Shown: one piece after another, positions 26,435 to 34,460 of the stretch | How the letters are laid out: each line of letters opens with the position of its first letter | Numbering within the stretch: the first letter of the stretch is position 1 | Source of the DNA: Chloracidobacterium sp. | GTDB taxonomy: Bacteria > Acidobacteriota > Blastocatellia > Pyrinomonadales > Pyrinomonadaceae | Direction: 5' to 3' | DNA: 64,000 nucleotides | NCBI GenBank assembly: GCA_015075585.1 | Contig: JABTUB010000002.1 | Coordinates: 806,001 to 870,000, forward strand | Program-made: the position numbers and the translations under genes | The notes under the pieces: model-generated | Databases searched by the model: none | What the model saw: only the letters and a program-made list of their open reading frames with translations | Told to the model about the DNA's origin: nothing

Positions 26435-26977
26435 CTACCCATTGATAAGTTGTTCTCTAAGGTTCTGTAATTTCGTTCTTACGGAGCTGTCGTACACGGT
26501 CGAGCCGATGCGCGTAACGACACCGCCGATGATATTCTTGTCTATCGAATAACTGACATTCACCTGTTTTCCGGTCAGCTTTTCAAGGTTCGTTTGAAAC
26601 TTTGCCCTTTCGTCAGGTGCGATCTCGGTCGCTGAAACGATCTCGGCCATGACAACGCCGCTGCGTTCGTCAAGGATCGAATCAAAGCGCTCGTTTATCT
26701 CGCCGAGTTCGGTGATGCGGCCGTTCTTGACCAGCACGCGGAGGAAGTTGGCCGTGGTCTTTGACGGCTTCGTCCTTTCGAGCAGTGCGTTCAGCACTTT
26801 TTCCTTACTTAGGTGCGGGATCGCAGGATTGGCAAAGACGGCGTGCAGGTCGCGGCTTTCGGCAAAGATGCCGCTGAACTGTTCAAGTTCAGATTTAACA
26901 TCGCGGGCAGTGCCTGCGTTAATGACAATGTCGGCGAGTGCGCCGCCGTAGCGGCGTGCGATGGTTTCGACGCTCAT
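26435..26977 (-). CDS. atpH: ATP synthase delta subunit
   Basis: A peripheral-stalk cap (OSCP-like), 180 residues. The N-terminal helical domain has IARRYGGALADIVINAGTAR, and the C-terminal domain has VNVSYSIDKNIIGGVVTRIG and DSSVRTKLQNLREQL. It starts 1 bp after atpF and is 51 bp from atpA, in the standard b-delta-alpha order. Confidence 0.95.
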   Translation of the reverse strand: MSVETIARRYGGALADIVINAGTARDVKSELEQFSGIFAESRDLHAVFANPAIPHLSKEKVLNALLERTKPSKTTANFLRVLVKNGRITELGEINERFDSILDERSGVVMAEIVSATEIAPDERAKFQTNLEKLTGKQVNVSYSIDKNIIGGVVTRIGSTVYDSSVRTKLQNLREQLING

Positions 26978-26978
26978 A

Positions 26979-27554
26979 TCAGTTCAGCCCTCCGATCTCG
27001 GCGATAGCCGTGCTGATAAGCTGCGCGTCGCTCTTGCCGTCGAGGCGGGCCCGGATCTTTCCTTCAGCAAGCCGAAGGCTCTCCTCCGCAGAAAATCGGC
27101 GAAGCCCTGCCTGCGTCTGATCGGACAGACGCGAAAGGATCATATCAGCCTGCTGCTTGAGACGTTCGGCATCGCCTTCGGTCTGCTCGGCAAGACGTTT
27201 CCTCTCATCCGCGGCCTCGGCAGCCGCCTTCTGCATAATTGAGGCCTTTTCAGCTTCGAGGCCAGCGATCTTGGCATCGGCGGCGGCCAATTTGTCGAGT
27301 GCGGCCTGCTTTTCTTCCTCGGCTTTGATCAATTCCGCCCTTATCTCATCGCGCTTTGCCTTGAACGCATCGCCGAGCGGCTTCTTGAGCAGATGGATCA
27401 TCACGGCGACGAAGATGGCGAGATTGAGGAACTTCCACGCTTCAAACCCCGGAATGTTGAACCATTCGTTATACCAATGCTTGAATGACTCCCAGGAACT
27501 CGGTTCCGCTGCCAATGCGAGCAGTATCGCTGATTTGCCTATGAACGCGAACAT
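26979..27554 (-). CDS. atpF: ATP synthase b subunit
   Basis: A peripheral-stalk subunit of 191 residues. An N-terminal extension with a hydrophobic start (FIGKSAILLALAAEP) may be a cleaved or extra-membrane segment. The usual membrane anchor is AWKFLNLAIFVAVMIHLLKK, followed by a long charged coiled coil (AELIKAEEEKQAALDKLAAA...). It lies 5 bp after the b' gene and 1 bp before atpH. The short N-terminal leader before the anchor is the only unusual part. Confidence 0.92.
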   Translation of the reverse strand: MFAFIGKSAILLALAAEPSSWESFKHWYNEWFNIPGFEAWKFLNLAIFVAVMIHLLKKPLGDAFKAKRDEIRAELIKAEEEKQAALDKLAAADAKIAGLEAEKASIMQKAAAEAADERKRLAEQTEGDAERLKQQADMILSRLSDQTQAGLRRFSAEESLRLAEGKIRARLDGKSDAQLISTAIAEIGGLN

Positions 27555-27559
27555 ATTTG

Positions 27560-28009
27560 CTATGAACCCAATATTGCGGCCGCGATCTTATCGGCCATTA
27601 TTTCGGCATTTGTTTCGATCGAGCTGCGTGCATCGCTGCGTTGACGCTCGATCTCGCCCTTGCCTGATGCGACCGTGTCGGCGACAGATGCTTTGACCTG
27701 TGCGATCCTCTCATCGCGTGCCGCGATCGCCTCTTTTTGTTCTTTTTCGATCAGTTGATAGCCTTGATCCCGCGCGGCGAGTATATCCGCTGAGTAGCGT
27801 GCTTCTTTCTCACCGGCTTCGGCCAAGATCGAGTCAGCAGCACCGCCGTGATGGCCCTTGGACCGCTCGCGGCCTTCCATGATCTTATTGATCGGCCGGA
27901 AAAGCGTGCGGTTCAAGATCCATATCATTACAAGGATCAACACGATGTGTATAAAAAAGGTGCCGTCCGGAACAAGCTGGACCGATTCGGCAAATGCCAG
28001 CATATGCAT
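27560..28009 (-). CDS. atpF': ATP synthase b' subunit
   Basis: A second b-type stalk subunit of 149 residues: membrane anchor TFFIHIVLILVMIWILNRTL followed by FRPINKIMEGRERSKGHHGG, the b' hallmark, and a coiled coil ending ETNAEIMADKIAAAILGS. A heterodimeric b/b' stalk occurs in cyanobacteria, chloroplasts, purple bacteria and some acidobacteria. Met at 28009 or at 28003 may be the start. It is first in the cluster, so its promoter should lie in 28010-28220. Confidence 0.9.
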   Translation of the reverse strand: MHMLAFAESVQLVPDGTFFIHIVLILVMIWILNRTLFRPINKIMEGRERSKGHHGGAADSILAEAGEKEARYSADILAARDQGYQLIEKEQKEAIAARDERIAQVKASVADTVASGKGEIERQRSDARSSIETNAEIMADKIAAAILGS

Positions 28010-28220
28010 ATCTTAAACTGAACGATCCGCACAGGCCGCACGGCGTTTTCCGACGGCCGATGCCAAAAGATACAAGGTTATCACGCGTCTGATGTAAGGG
28101 CAAGGACGCGCTAAGGGCGCTCGGCACAATATTTTATGGCGTTTCCGACAGCATCGGCTGCAACAGCCGGAGCATTCGGTTCTTTGGCAATTTTGCTCTG
28201 CGGCGAAGTAAACTATTGCA

Positions 28221-28988
28221 ATGAAGATCGCTACATGGAACGTCAACTCGATAAACGCCCGGCTGCCGCATCTGCTCGAATGGCTCGCGGCCGCAAAGCC
28301 CGATGTGGTGTGCGTGCAGGAAACAAAGACGATCGACGAGAAGTTCCCGCGATCTGAACTGGAGGCGGCGGGCTATGACGCCGCGTTCATGGGCCAAAAG
28401 TCATATAACGGTGTCGCCATCATATCAAAGTTGCCGATCACGGACGTTCAACGCAATTTCCCCGATGATGACGACGATGCACAAAAACGCCTGATCGCGG
28501 CGACGATCGGCGGCATACGCATCGTCAATACATACATTCCGAACGGCAGTGAGATCGGTTCGGAAAAATTCGCGTTCAAGCTCGATTGGCTTATGCGGCT
28601 GCGGCGCTTCTTTGAAGAAACGTGCGAGAGCAAGGCCGACGTGCTGCTGTGCGGCGATTTTAATGTCGCGCTCGAAGCGGAGGATGTTTGGGATCCGGAA
28701 GGCTACGAGGGCAAGCTGCACTTTTCACGCCCTGAGCGTGCCGCCATCACTTATGTAAAGCAGTGGGGCTTCACGGATGTATTCCGCAAGATGAACGGCG
28801 ATGTCAAGGCCTTCTCATGGTGGGATTATCGTGCCGGCTCATGGCAGCGCGACCGCGGAATGCGGATCGACCATATTTGGACATCAGAGCCGCTTGCAGC
28901 ACGGTGCACCGGCTGCGTGATCGATAAATGGCCGCGCGGCCTCGAACTGCCGAGCGACCACACGCCTGTCATTGCCGACTTCAGTTAA
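28221..28988 (+). CDS. xth: Exodeoxyribonuclease III
   Basis: An AP endonuclease / 3'-5' exonuclease for base-excision repair, 255 residues. Catalytic landmarks are MKIATWNVNSINARLPHLLE (Asn), VCVQETKTIDEKFP (metal Glu), VNTYIPNGSEIGSEKFAFKL (Tyr), LLCGDFNVALEAEDVWDPEG (DxN), FSWWDYRAGSWQRDRGMRID, and the terminal DHTPVIADF with the catalytic His. Divergent from the ATP synthase genes (210-bp gap) and convergent with the FMN reductase. Confidence 0.96.
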   Translation: MKIATWNVNSINARLPHLLEWLAAAKPDVVCVQETKTIDEKFPRSELEAAGYDAAFMGQKSYNGVAIISKLPITDVQRNFPDDDDDAQKRLIAATIGGIRIVNTYIPNGSEIGSEKFAFKLDWLMRLRRFFEETCESKADVLLCGDFNVALEAEDVWDPEGYEGKLHFSRPERAAITYVKQWGFTDVFRKMNGDVKAFSWWDYRAGSWQRDRGMRIDHIWTSEPLAARCTGCVIDKWPRGLELPSDHTPVIADFS

Positions 28989-28991
28989 GCG

Positions 28992-29537
28992 TTAGCCTTG
29001 AAATCGCTTGGCCCGGACGATCAATGCCTCGACCGCCCGCTTTAGATGTTCACGAGTTTTCTCGTCCTTGAGTTCGCCGTTCTCATCGAACTTGTCGGCG
29101 GCGTTGTTTATCATCACTTCCGGTTTATTGAGCGGGTGCATATTCAGAAAGACCATGGACTGCCGCAGGTGATATTGCATGCGGGCCGTGCCTATGGCTC
29201 CGATCGAAGCGCCTACGATCAATGCCGGCTTGTCTTCCCAAACATTGTCGCCGTACGGGCGTGATGCCCAGTCGATCGCATTTTTCAAATGGCCCGGGAT
29301 CGAGTAGTTGTATTCCGGAGATGAGAATATGACGGCATCAGCCGATCGCACCGCAGCTTTCAGATCTTTGACCTTCTGCGGCGGGTCGGCAGCCATGTCG
29401 TCATTGAAAGGCTCAATGCCCGATAGATCAAAGATCTCAAAGTCAACGCCTTCCGGTACGATCTCTCCTACCGCATGCAGAACGGCCGTATTATAAGCAC
29501 CCTTTCGCAAACTTCCTGAAATTCCAAGTATTTTCAT
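28992..29537 (-). CDS. NADPH-dependent FMN reductase family protein
   Basis: A 181-residue flavodoxin-like reductase. The phosphate-binding loop is GISGSLRKGAYNTAVL near the N-terminus, and VIFSSPEYNYSIPGHLKNAI is the family signature for FMN binding. ALIVGASIGAIGTARMQYHL follows. Such enzymes reduce FMN, quinones, azo compounds or chromate; the natural substrate here is unknown. It is a single-gene unit by appearance. Confidence 0.92.
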   Translation of the reverse strand: MKILGISGSLRKGAYNTAVLHAVGEIVPEGVDFEIFDLSGIEPFNDDMAADPPQKVKDLKAAVRSADAVIFSSPEYNYSIPGHLKNAIDWASRPYGDNVWEDKPALIVGASIGAIGTARMQYHLRQSMVFLNMHPLNKPEVMINNAADKFDENGELKDEKTREHLKRAVEALIVRAKRFQG

Positions 29538-29674
29538 AAAACACGACTCACGCCTCTGAGAACTTCGGGCGTGTTATAAAACTAACACCTTCGACGGCTG
29601 CAGCACCTCACGCGATAGTACCGGATGCGGCTACCCTAAACGGATGAAGGCTGATAAACTTGAAACTAAGGGCA

Positions 29675-30091
29675 ATGGATATCAGAAAGGCGATACTTAT
29701 CTTTTTGGGCACCGTTTGTGTCGGACTCGGCGTAATGGGTATGTTCCTGCCGCTGATGCCGACGACGGTCTTCCTGCTGCTTGCGGCGTATTGCTACTCA
29801 AAAAGCTCCGAAAAATTCCACACATGGCTGCTGACCAACAGGCTCTGCGGCAAATACATCACTAATTACAAGTCGGGCCGCGGCATCACCGTACGGCAAA
29901 AGGTGAGCACATGCTTGACCTTGTGGGCATCGATCGGTCTGAGCATCTGGCTGATCGACGGCAAGCTTTGGGTCTCACTTCTGCTTGCCGCGATCGCTAT
30001 CGGCGTAACGGCACACATCCTCTGGCTCAAGACCTACCGCCCCGAAGCGAAAGAGGTAGCGGCACTCGACACTGCAGAAGAAACGGCATAA
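29675..30091 (+). CDS. DUF454 (YbaN-like) inner-membrane protein
   Basis: A 138-residue protein with the start at ATG 29675, which has AAGGG six bases upstream; a TTG at 29660 is a less likely start. It matches DUF454: KAILIFLGTVCVGLGVMGMF, LPLMPTTVFLLLAAYCYSKS, then FHTWLLTNRLCGKYITNYKS and two C-terminal membrane helices. E. coli YbaN is uncharacterised. Convergent with the aldehyde dehydrogenase gene. Confidence 0.9.
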   Translation: MDIRKAILIFLGTVCVGLGVMGMFLPLMPTTVFLLLAAYCYSKSSEKFHTWLLTNRLCGKYITNYKSGRGITVRQKVSTCLTLWASIGLSIWLIDGKLWVSLLLAAIAIGVTAHILWLKTYRPEAKEVAALDTAEETA

Positions 30092-30122
30092 AGAGGCCGC
30101 GGATGGTTCCCTGTTAAAGCTG

Positions 30123-31757
30123 TCAGCGGCCCTTGTTGAACCGCATAAGTTCGCGGATACGCTTCCATAGACGCGGCATCAGCGCCATTGCCTTTAACGG
30201 CGAACCTTCGGCAAAGTGCGTCGCAAACCCGCGAAACGCGTCGGCCGCGGTGCTTGAATACGGCATCCACCACGCATCCGGCAGTACGGCAAGGCGGTTC
30301 GTGTGGATGTGCTGTGGCTGAACGAGTTCTAAAAGGCCTTCGCGGCCATGCGTACGCCCGCGGCCGCTGTTCTTAAAGCCGCCCCAAGGCGTCTGTGCGA
30401 TACCGTGCGTGTAGAGAACCTCGTTGATGCAAACCGTGCCCGCCTCTATGCGTTCGGCGACGCGGCGTCCGCGTGCACCATCGCGTGTCCAAACGCTTGC
30501 CGTCAGTCCGAATTCGCTGTCGTTCGCAAGGCGTATCGCCTCCTCTTCCGTCTCAAAGGTCGCGATCGGCAGCGTCGGGCCAAAGGTCTCGGCCTGCATC
30601 GGCAGCATATCGTTCGTCGCTCCGGTAATAACGGTCGGCATATAGAACAGGCCGCCCGCGGTCTCGACACGTTCGGTCGGCTCGTTAAAGCCCGGTACGA
30701 GCATCTCGCCGCCCGTCTCGATCTTTGCGCCGGCGGCACGAAATTCCTCGACGTGGTCGAAAACGGTCTTCAACTGTCGCTCTGATGACATCGCCCCGAC
30801 CGATACATCATCGGCATCGCCCGCACCGACCTTTAGGAGCTTCGTCTTTGCGACGATCATTCGCGTCAGCTCCTCGGCAACCGAGCTTTGCACATACAGA
30901 CGCTCGACCGATGAACACGACTGGCCCGCGTTGCAGAACGCACCCCAAACGGCCGCACTCGATGCAAGGTCGAGGTTGGCGTCTTCAAAGACGATCATCG
31001 GGTCTTTGCCGCCGAGTTCGAGCACGACGGATGTGAGGTTTGCCGCCGCGGCCTCGGCGATCTTGCGGCCCGTTGCGACCGAGCCTGTGAACATTATTTT
31101 GTCGGGAGCCGCCGCGACCAACGCCGCACCGGTCTCGCCCGCACCCGTTACGACCTGCACTGCGTTTTCCGGAAAGCCCGCCTTTGTAAAGATCTCGCCG
31201 ATACGCAGCCCGACGAACGGCGTCAATTCCGACGGCTTAATTATGACCGTGTTGCCGGCAAGCAGTGCCATTACCGCCTCGCCAAGCGGTATCGAAAAAG
31301 GATAATTCCATGCGGGGATGATGCCCACCACGCCCAGTGGCCGATATACGACCTGCGAAGCACGGCCAAGCAAGCCATAAAGCCCGATGCCGATCTTTTG
31401 CGGCCGCAGGAGCTTTTCGGCACTGTTTGCTAAGTACCGCATAAGGTCAAGCACCGGCGCGATCTCCATCGAAATGGCCTCGGCAACCGGCTTGCCTGAT
31501 TCGCGGGAGATGAGCAGGGCAATGTCGTCCATTTCGGCAAGGATGACCTCGCGTGCCGCCAATACAAGACGCCGCCGCTCGGCAAATGACGTAAGCCGCC
31601 AGCCGTCAAAAGCCTTGCGTGCATCGCGCACCGCCGCCGCAACGTCATCCGCCGAACCGATCGGCACGCGTCCGATCTCCTCGCCGGTGGCGGGGTTTGT
31701 CGAGATCAGATCCTCAGCCGTAATGCCCGATGTGCGCTTTGGGTGCATTCGATGCAA
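30123..31757 (-). CDS. NAD(P)-dependent aldehyde dehydrogenase
   Basis: A 544-residue ALDH-superfamily enzyme oxidising an aldehyde to an acid. Key residues: N151 in IIPAWNYPFSIPLG, E247 in VVLELGGKDPMIVF, and catalytic C281 in NAGQSCSSVERLYV. GFTGSVATG-type binding is seen as FTGSVATGRKIAEA. PWGGFKNSGRGRTHG is the C-terminal signature. It is about 60 residues longer than most ALDHs, ending in a basic helical tail (PRLWKRIRELMRFNKGR) that could attach to membranes. A second Met at residue 4 is an alternative start. It follows alaS by 53 bp. Confidence 0.93.
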   Translation of the reverse strand: MHRMHPKRTSGITAEDLISTNPATGEEIGRVPIGSADDVAAAVRDARKAFDGWRLTSFAERRRLVLAAREVILAEMDDIALLISRESGKPVAEAISMEIAPVLDLMRYLANSAEKLLRPQKIGIGLYGLLGRASQVVYRPLGVVGIIPAWNYPFSIPLGEAVMALLAGNTVIIKPSELTPFVGLRIGEIFTKAGFPENAVQVVTGAGETGAALVAAAPDKIMFTGSVATGRKIAEAAAANLTSVVLELGGKDPMIVFEDANLDLASSAAVWGAFCNAGQSCSSVERLYVQSSVAEELTRMIVAKTKLLKVGAGDADDVSVGAMSSERQLKTVFDHVEEFRAAGAKIETGGEMLVPGFNEPTERVETAGGLFYMPTVITGATNDMLPMQAETFGPTLPIATFETEEEAIRLANDSEFGLTASVWTRDGARGRRVAERIEAGTVCINEVLYTHGIAQTPWGGFKNSGRGRTHGREGLLELVQPQHIHTNRLAVLPDAWWMPYSSTAADAFRGFATHFAEGSPLKAMALMPRLWKRIRELMRFNKGR

Positions 31758-31810
31758 CGATGATATGCCCCTTGGCCGCTTCGGGCAAGGGTGCGTGCCG
31801 CCTGAGCGCC

Positions 31811-33784
31811 TTACGCAGCGATACCTTTGATAAATGCGAATGCCGCGTCTAGTGCTTCTTGAAGCTTGGCGGAATCGGGGCCGCCGCCTTCGGCCATATC
31901 GGGTTTGCCGCCGCCTTTGCCGCCTACGACCGGCGCGATCTCGCGAATGATATCGCCCGCTTTTATGCGGCCTGTGAGGTCGGCGGAGACGCGGACGATC
32001 AAGCCCGCTTTTGAATCGTCGCGGCGGCCGATGATCACGACACCGGACCTCAGCCGAGCGAGCAGCGTATCCGAGAGCTGCCGCATACCGTTCGCGTCGA
32101 TACCGTCAACGATCTTGGCGACGACCTTCACGCCGGCGACATCGCGGACATCATCCGAATCGCCTCCCGCACCGCCGCCGGTCGCGATCTTCAGCCGAAG
32201 TTCATCTACCTCTTTGCGTGAGCGCTTCAGATCTTCCTGAAGGCGTTCGATCGCGTTCGGGAGGTTGTCACGCTGCGTCTTCAGCACACCGAGCGACGCA
32301 TCAATGAGCCGCTCGTCCTCGCGAAAACGGGCAAAAGCGTCAATGCCGGTGATCGCCCTTATGCGGCGAACACCGGAGGCGATGGCCTCGTCCGATGTGA
32401 TCTTGAACGAACCGATATCGCCCGTCGCACGCACGTGTGTGCCGCCGCAAAGTTCTCGCGAGAATTCGCCGTTTCCGACACTCAGAACGCGAACCTCGGC
32501 CCCGTATTTCTCTCCGAACATCGCGACCGCACCCGAACGCATCGCGTCCTCAAGAGCCATCATATCGGTCGTAACCGGTTCATTCTGAAGGATATGGCGG
32601 TTCACGAGGTCCTCGACCTCGGCGATCTCGGCCGCTGACATCGGCTGATAATGCGTAAAATCAAAACGCAGATAATTTGGTGCGACGACCGAGCCTGCCT
32701 GCTTGACGTGCGTGCCCAAAACCTCTTTCAACGCCGCGTGAAGAAGGTGCGTAGCAGTATGATTTCTCCGCGCCGCATCGCGTTTTTCGACATTGACGCG
32801 GGCCGAAACTGAGTCGCCGATCTTGACGGTGCCTTTCTCTACCTTGATCTTGTGAATGATCAACCCGGCGGCCGGCGAGTATGTATCGGTAACGACCGCT
32901 TTCATCAGGCTCCCCTCCTTACTAAGGATGGCTTTCGTCCGGCTCCCCTCCTTACTAAGGAGGGGTGTCAGCGTTTCGCTGACGGAGTGGTTCTCTCTTT
33001 CGCCGACAAACACACCGGTATCGCCTACCTGGCCGCCCGATTCCGCATAGAACGGAGTGTTGTCCAGCACTACGCCGCCTTGCTCGCCTTCGCTTAGTGC
33101 ATCGACACGCTTTTCGCCGTCGAGTATCGCGACGACAGTAGCATCTTCGACCTCGGTCGTCTCATAGCCGCGAAAGACGTTCTTGCCGACCGCATCAAGC
33201 ACTTCGGCATAGATCGGCGAGGCCTCGCTCTTGCGTTCGGTCTTTCCGATGCCCGACTGCTTTTGCAGTTCGGCGAGAGCGGCGTCAAAACGGCGGTTAA
33301 AATCGTCCTCTTCGAACTCGATGCCTTTCTGTTCGAGAAAGACGCGGATCAGATCGCGCGGCGTCCCGAACGTGTCGTAGAGCTTTGCGACGGAGATGAA
33401 AAGAGCGTCGTCCTTCGCCGTGTCGGCAGTAACGTCCAGCTCACCGAGCTTTGCAAGGCCGACCGTTACCGTCGCACCGAACCGTTCTTCCTCGAGCTTG
33501 ACCATCTTTGCGATAAAGTCACGCTGCGTTTCAAGCTCGGGGTATGCACCGCGCATCTTATCAACCACGGCGTCGCAAACCTTGTAGAAAAACGCGTCAT
33601 TTTGCCCAAGATGTTCGCGGCCGTGATAGATCGCGCGGCGCATTATCTTACGCAGTACATAATTGCGCCCCTCATTGCCCGGCAGAATGCCGTCCGCGAT
33701 CGCGAACGCCGTCGCCCGCGCGTGATCCGCAATGACGCGGCACGCGAACTGTTGTGTTTCCGAAAGTTCTTCGTAAGCGGCCAT
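31811..33784 (-). CDS. alaS: Alanyl-tRNA synthetase lacking the catalytic N-terminal domain
   Basis: A 657-residue frame that starts in the tRNA-recognition domain: FACRVIADHARATAFAIADG and NEGRNYVLRKIMRRAIYHG. It continues through the editing domain (NHTATHLLH, zinc-site Cys/His in ELCGGTHV) and the C-Ala domain (VGGKGGGKPDMAEGGG). Complete AlaRS has about 870-900 residues; the first roughly 290, with class II motifs 1-3, are missing, so it cannot charge tRNA alone. Upstream DNA is a scar of gene remnants. On the minus strand GTGTAA-like and TACAAT boxes lie just before the ATG. It may be a broken gene, half of a split enzyme, or an assembly join. A repeat insert sits at residues 264-296. 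Confidence 0.85.
   Translation of the reverse strand: MAAYEELSETQQFACRVIADHARATAFAIADGILPGNEGRNYVLRKIMRRAIYHGREHLGQNDAFFYKVCDAVVDKMRGAYPELETQRDFIAKMVKLEEERFGATVTVGLAKLGELDVTADTAKDDALFISVAKLYDTFGTPRDLIRVFLEQKGIEFEEDDFNRRFDAALAELQKQSGIGKTERKSEASPIYAEVLDAVGKNVFRGYETTEVEDATVVAILDGEKRVDALSEGEQGGVVLDNTPFYAESGGQVGDTGVFVGERENHSVSETLTPLLSKEGSRTKAILSKEGSLMKAVVTDTYSPAAGLIIHKIKVEKGTVKIGDSVSARVNVEKRDAARRNHTATHLLHAALKEVLGTHVKQAGSVVAPNYLRFDFTHYQPMSAAEIAEVEDLVNRHILQNEPVTTDMMALEDAMRSGAVAMFGEKYGAEVRVLSVGNGEFSRELCGGTHVRATGDIGSFKITSDEAIASGVRRIRAITGIDAFARFREDERLIDASLGVLKTQRDNLPNAIERLQEDLKRSRKEVDELRLKIATGGGAGGDSDDVRDVAGVKVVAKIVDGIDANGMRQLSDTLLARLRSGVVIIGRRDDSKAGLIVRVSADLTGRIKAGDIIREIAPVVGGKGGGKPDMAEGGGPDSAKLQEALDAAFAFIKGIAA
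32908..32983. repeat. Palindromic repeat inserted in frame in alaS
   Basis: Two direct copies of a 21-nt unit start at 32908 and 32941 (33 bp apart, a multiple of three). The second copy is part of a hairpin with arms CCCCTCCTT and AAGGAGGGG around ACT (32945-32965). It is followed by a second hairpin with arms GTCAGCG and CGCTGAC around TTT (32967-32983). Read in the alaS frame it adds TPLLSKEGSRTKAILSKEGS to a loop of the editing domain that is short in other AlaRS. This is the form of a dispersed palindromic element tolerated inside a protein. Confidence 0.85.
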
Positions 33785-33843
33785 AAAGCCAATATTGTAT
33801 TACAGCCGCAAAATGTTGTGTAATCCACCAGCCCGTTGTGATA

Positions 33844-34024
33844 GCCCTAACAAAGATCTTAGGTCGTAGGCTTTACCTGTCGATGTGCAGCGACGCCCTG
33901 CTTCGCAGGTGAGCCCCTTCCAGAATCCTTCGGTGGTGATGCAATCGCGGACTTTCTGAAGGCAAAGGGCGCGACAGTGATGCGCGTCCTGAGCGAGACG
34001 AACGTCAATCAGCATCCTCTTTGA
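33844..34024 (+). pseudogene. Remnant of a DUF488 gene
   Basis: Codons 33938-34024 read DAIADFLKAKGATVMRVLSE and TNVNQHPL then stop. This closely resembles the intact DUF488 gene at 43048 (LVADLLKAKGARVLHILSE, TNVREHPF). Just upstream, in other frames, MCSDALLRR parallels MCAEAVWWRCHR of that gene. Frames are broken by at least one indel and by stops. It is a decayed second copy, and shows that the 33.8-34.4 kb interval is derived from former genes. Confidence 0.7.
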
Positions 34025-34104
34025 GCGGCGGCGATACTGAACATAATATTCCGACATTTGGCCGAAAATTGCGACGCGAGACGAGGGGACGTAACCGCCT
34101 ATGA

Positions 34105-34344
34105 CGCAGCTTTTGCGGGTATCGGCGCGATCACTACACCTATTCAGGAGATGCCTTCGACGAATGGTTTCAGCAAAACATGCTATGGATCGAGGGCAAA
34201 AAACGCGGTGAATTAACTACATTTCCGGCCCCGAGCAAGACTTGCGCGATGGTCTATTATTCCGGTCAGCTTTACAAACAGTCCGCCTTAAAGGAATATG
34301 CTGAATCAGGCTTTGCTTTGCGGAATACGGAAGATCTCCAGTGA
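34105..34344 (+). pseudogene. Unrecognised protein fragment in the scar region
   Basis: A stop-to-stop frame of 79 codons containing DHYTYSGDAFDEWFQQN, then MLWIEGKKRGELTTFPAPSK and YYSGQLYKQSALKEYAESGF. The composition looks protein-like, with no excess of Arg or Ser. There is no start codon until the internal ATG at 34180. It has no recognisable family. Probably the 3' end of a gene whose 5' part was lost. The rest of 33785-34428 holds nothing else I can identify. Confidence 0.4.
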
Positions 34345-34428
34345 AATCGTCCTGTCGCTACTGATCCATATCGAAATGGCGGCGGCGAAACAGGCCGTAA
34401 TGACCGCCGCGTTGCTCAAGAATTTTTG

Positions 34429-34458
34429 TTGACAATAGACGCGGCGGCGGCGTAAATT
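34429..34458 (+). promoter_or_regulatory. Sigma-70-type promoter abutting the acyltransferase start
   Basis: TTGACA at 34429-34434, an 18-bp GC-rich spacer, then TAAATT at 34453-34458. The -35 is a perfect consensus match. The ATG at 34461 lies only 3 bp past the -10, so a transcript from here would begin at or inside the start codon. Either the mRNA is leaderless or the true start codon is elsewhere. It would drive the polysaccharide cluster. Confidence 0.55.
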
Positions 34459-34460
34459 CT

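Noticed and set aside
25817-26470. Plus-strand frame of 217 codons opposite atpA and atpH
   Set aside because: Shadow of conserved ATP synthase genes caused by GC-rich codon bias.
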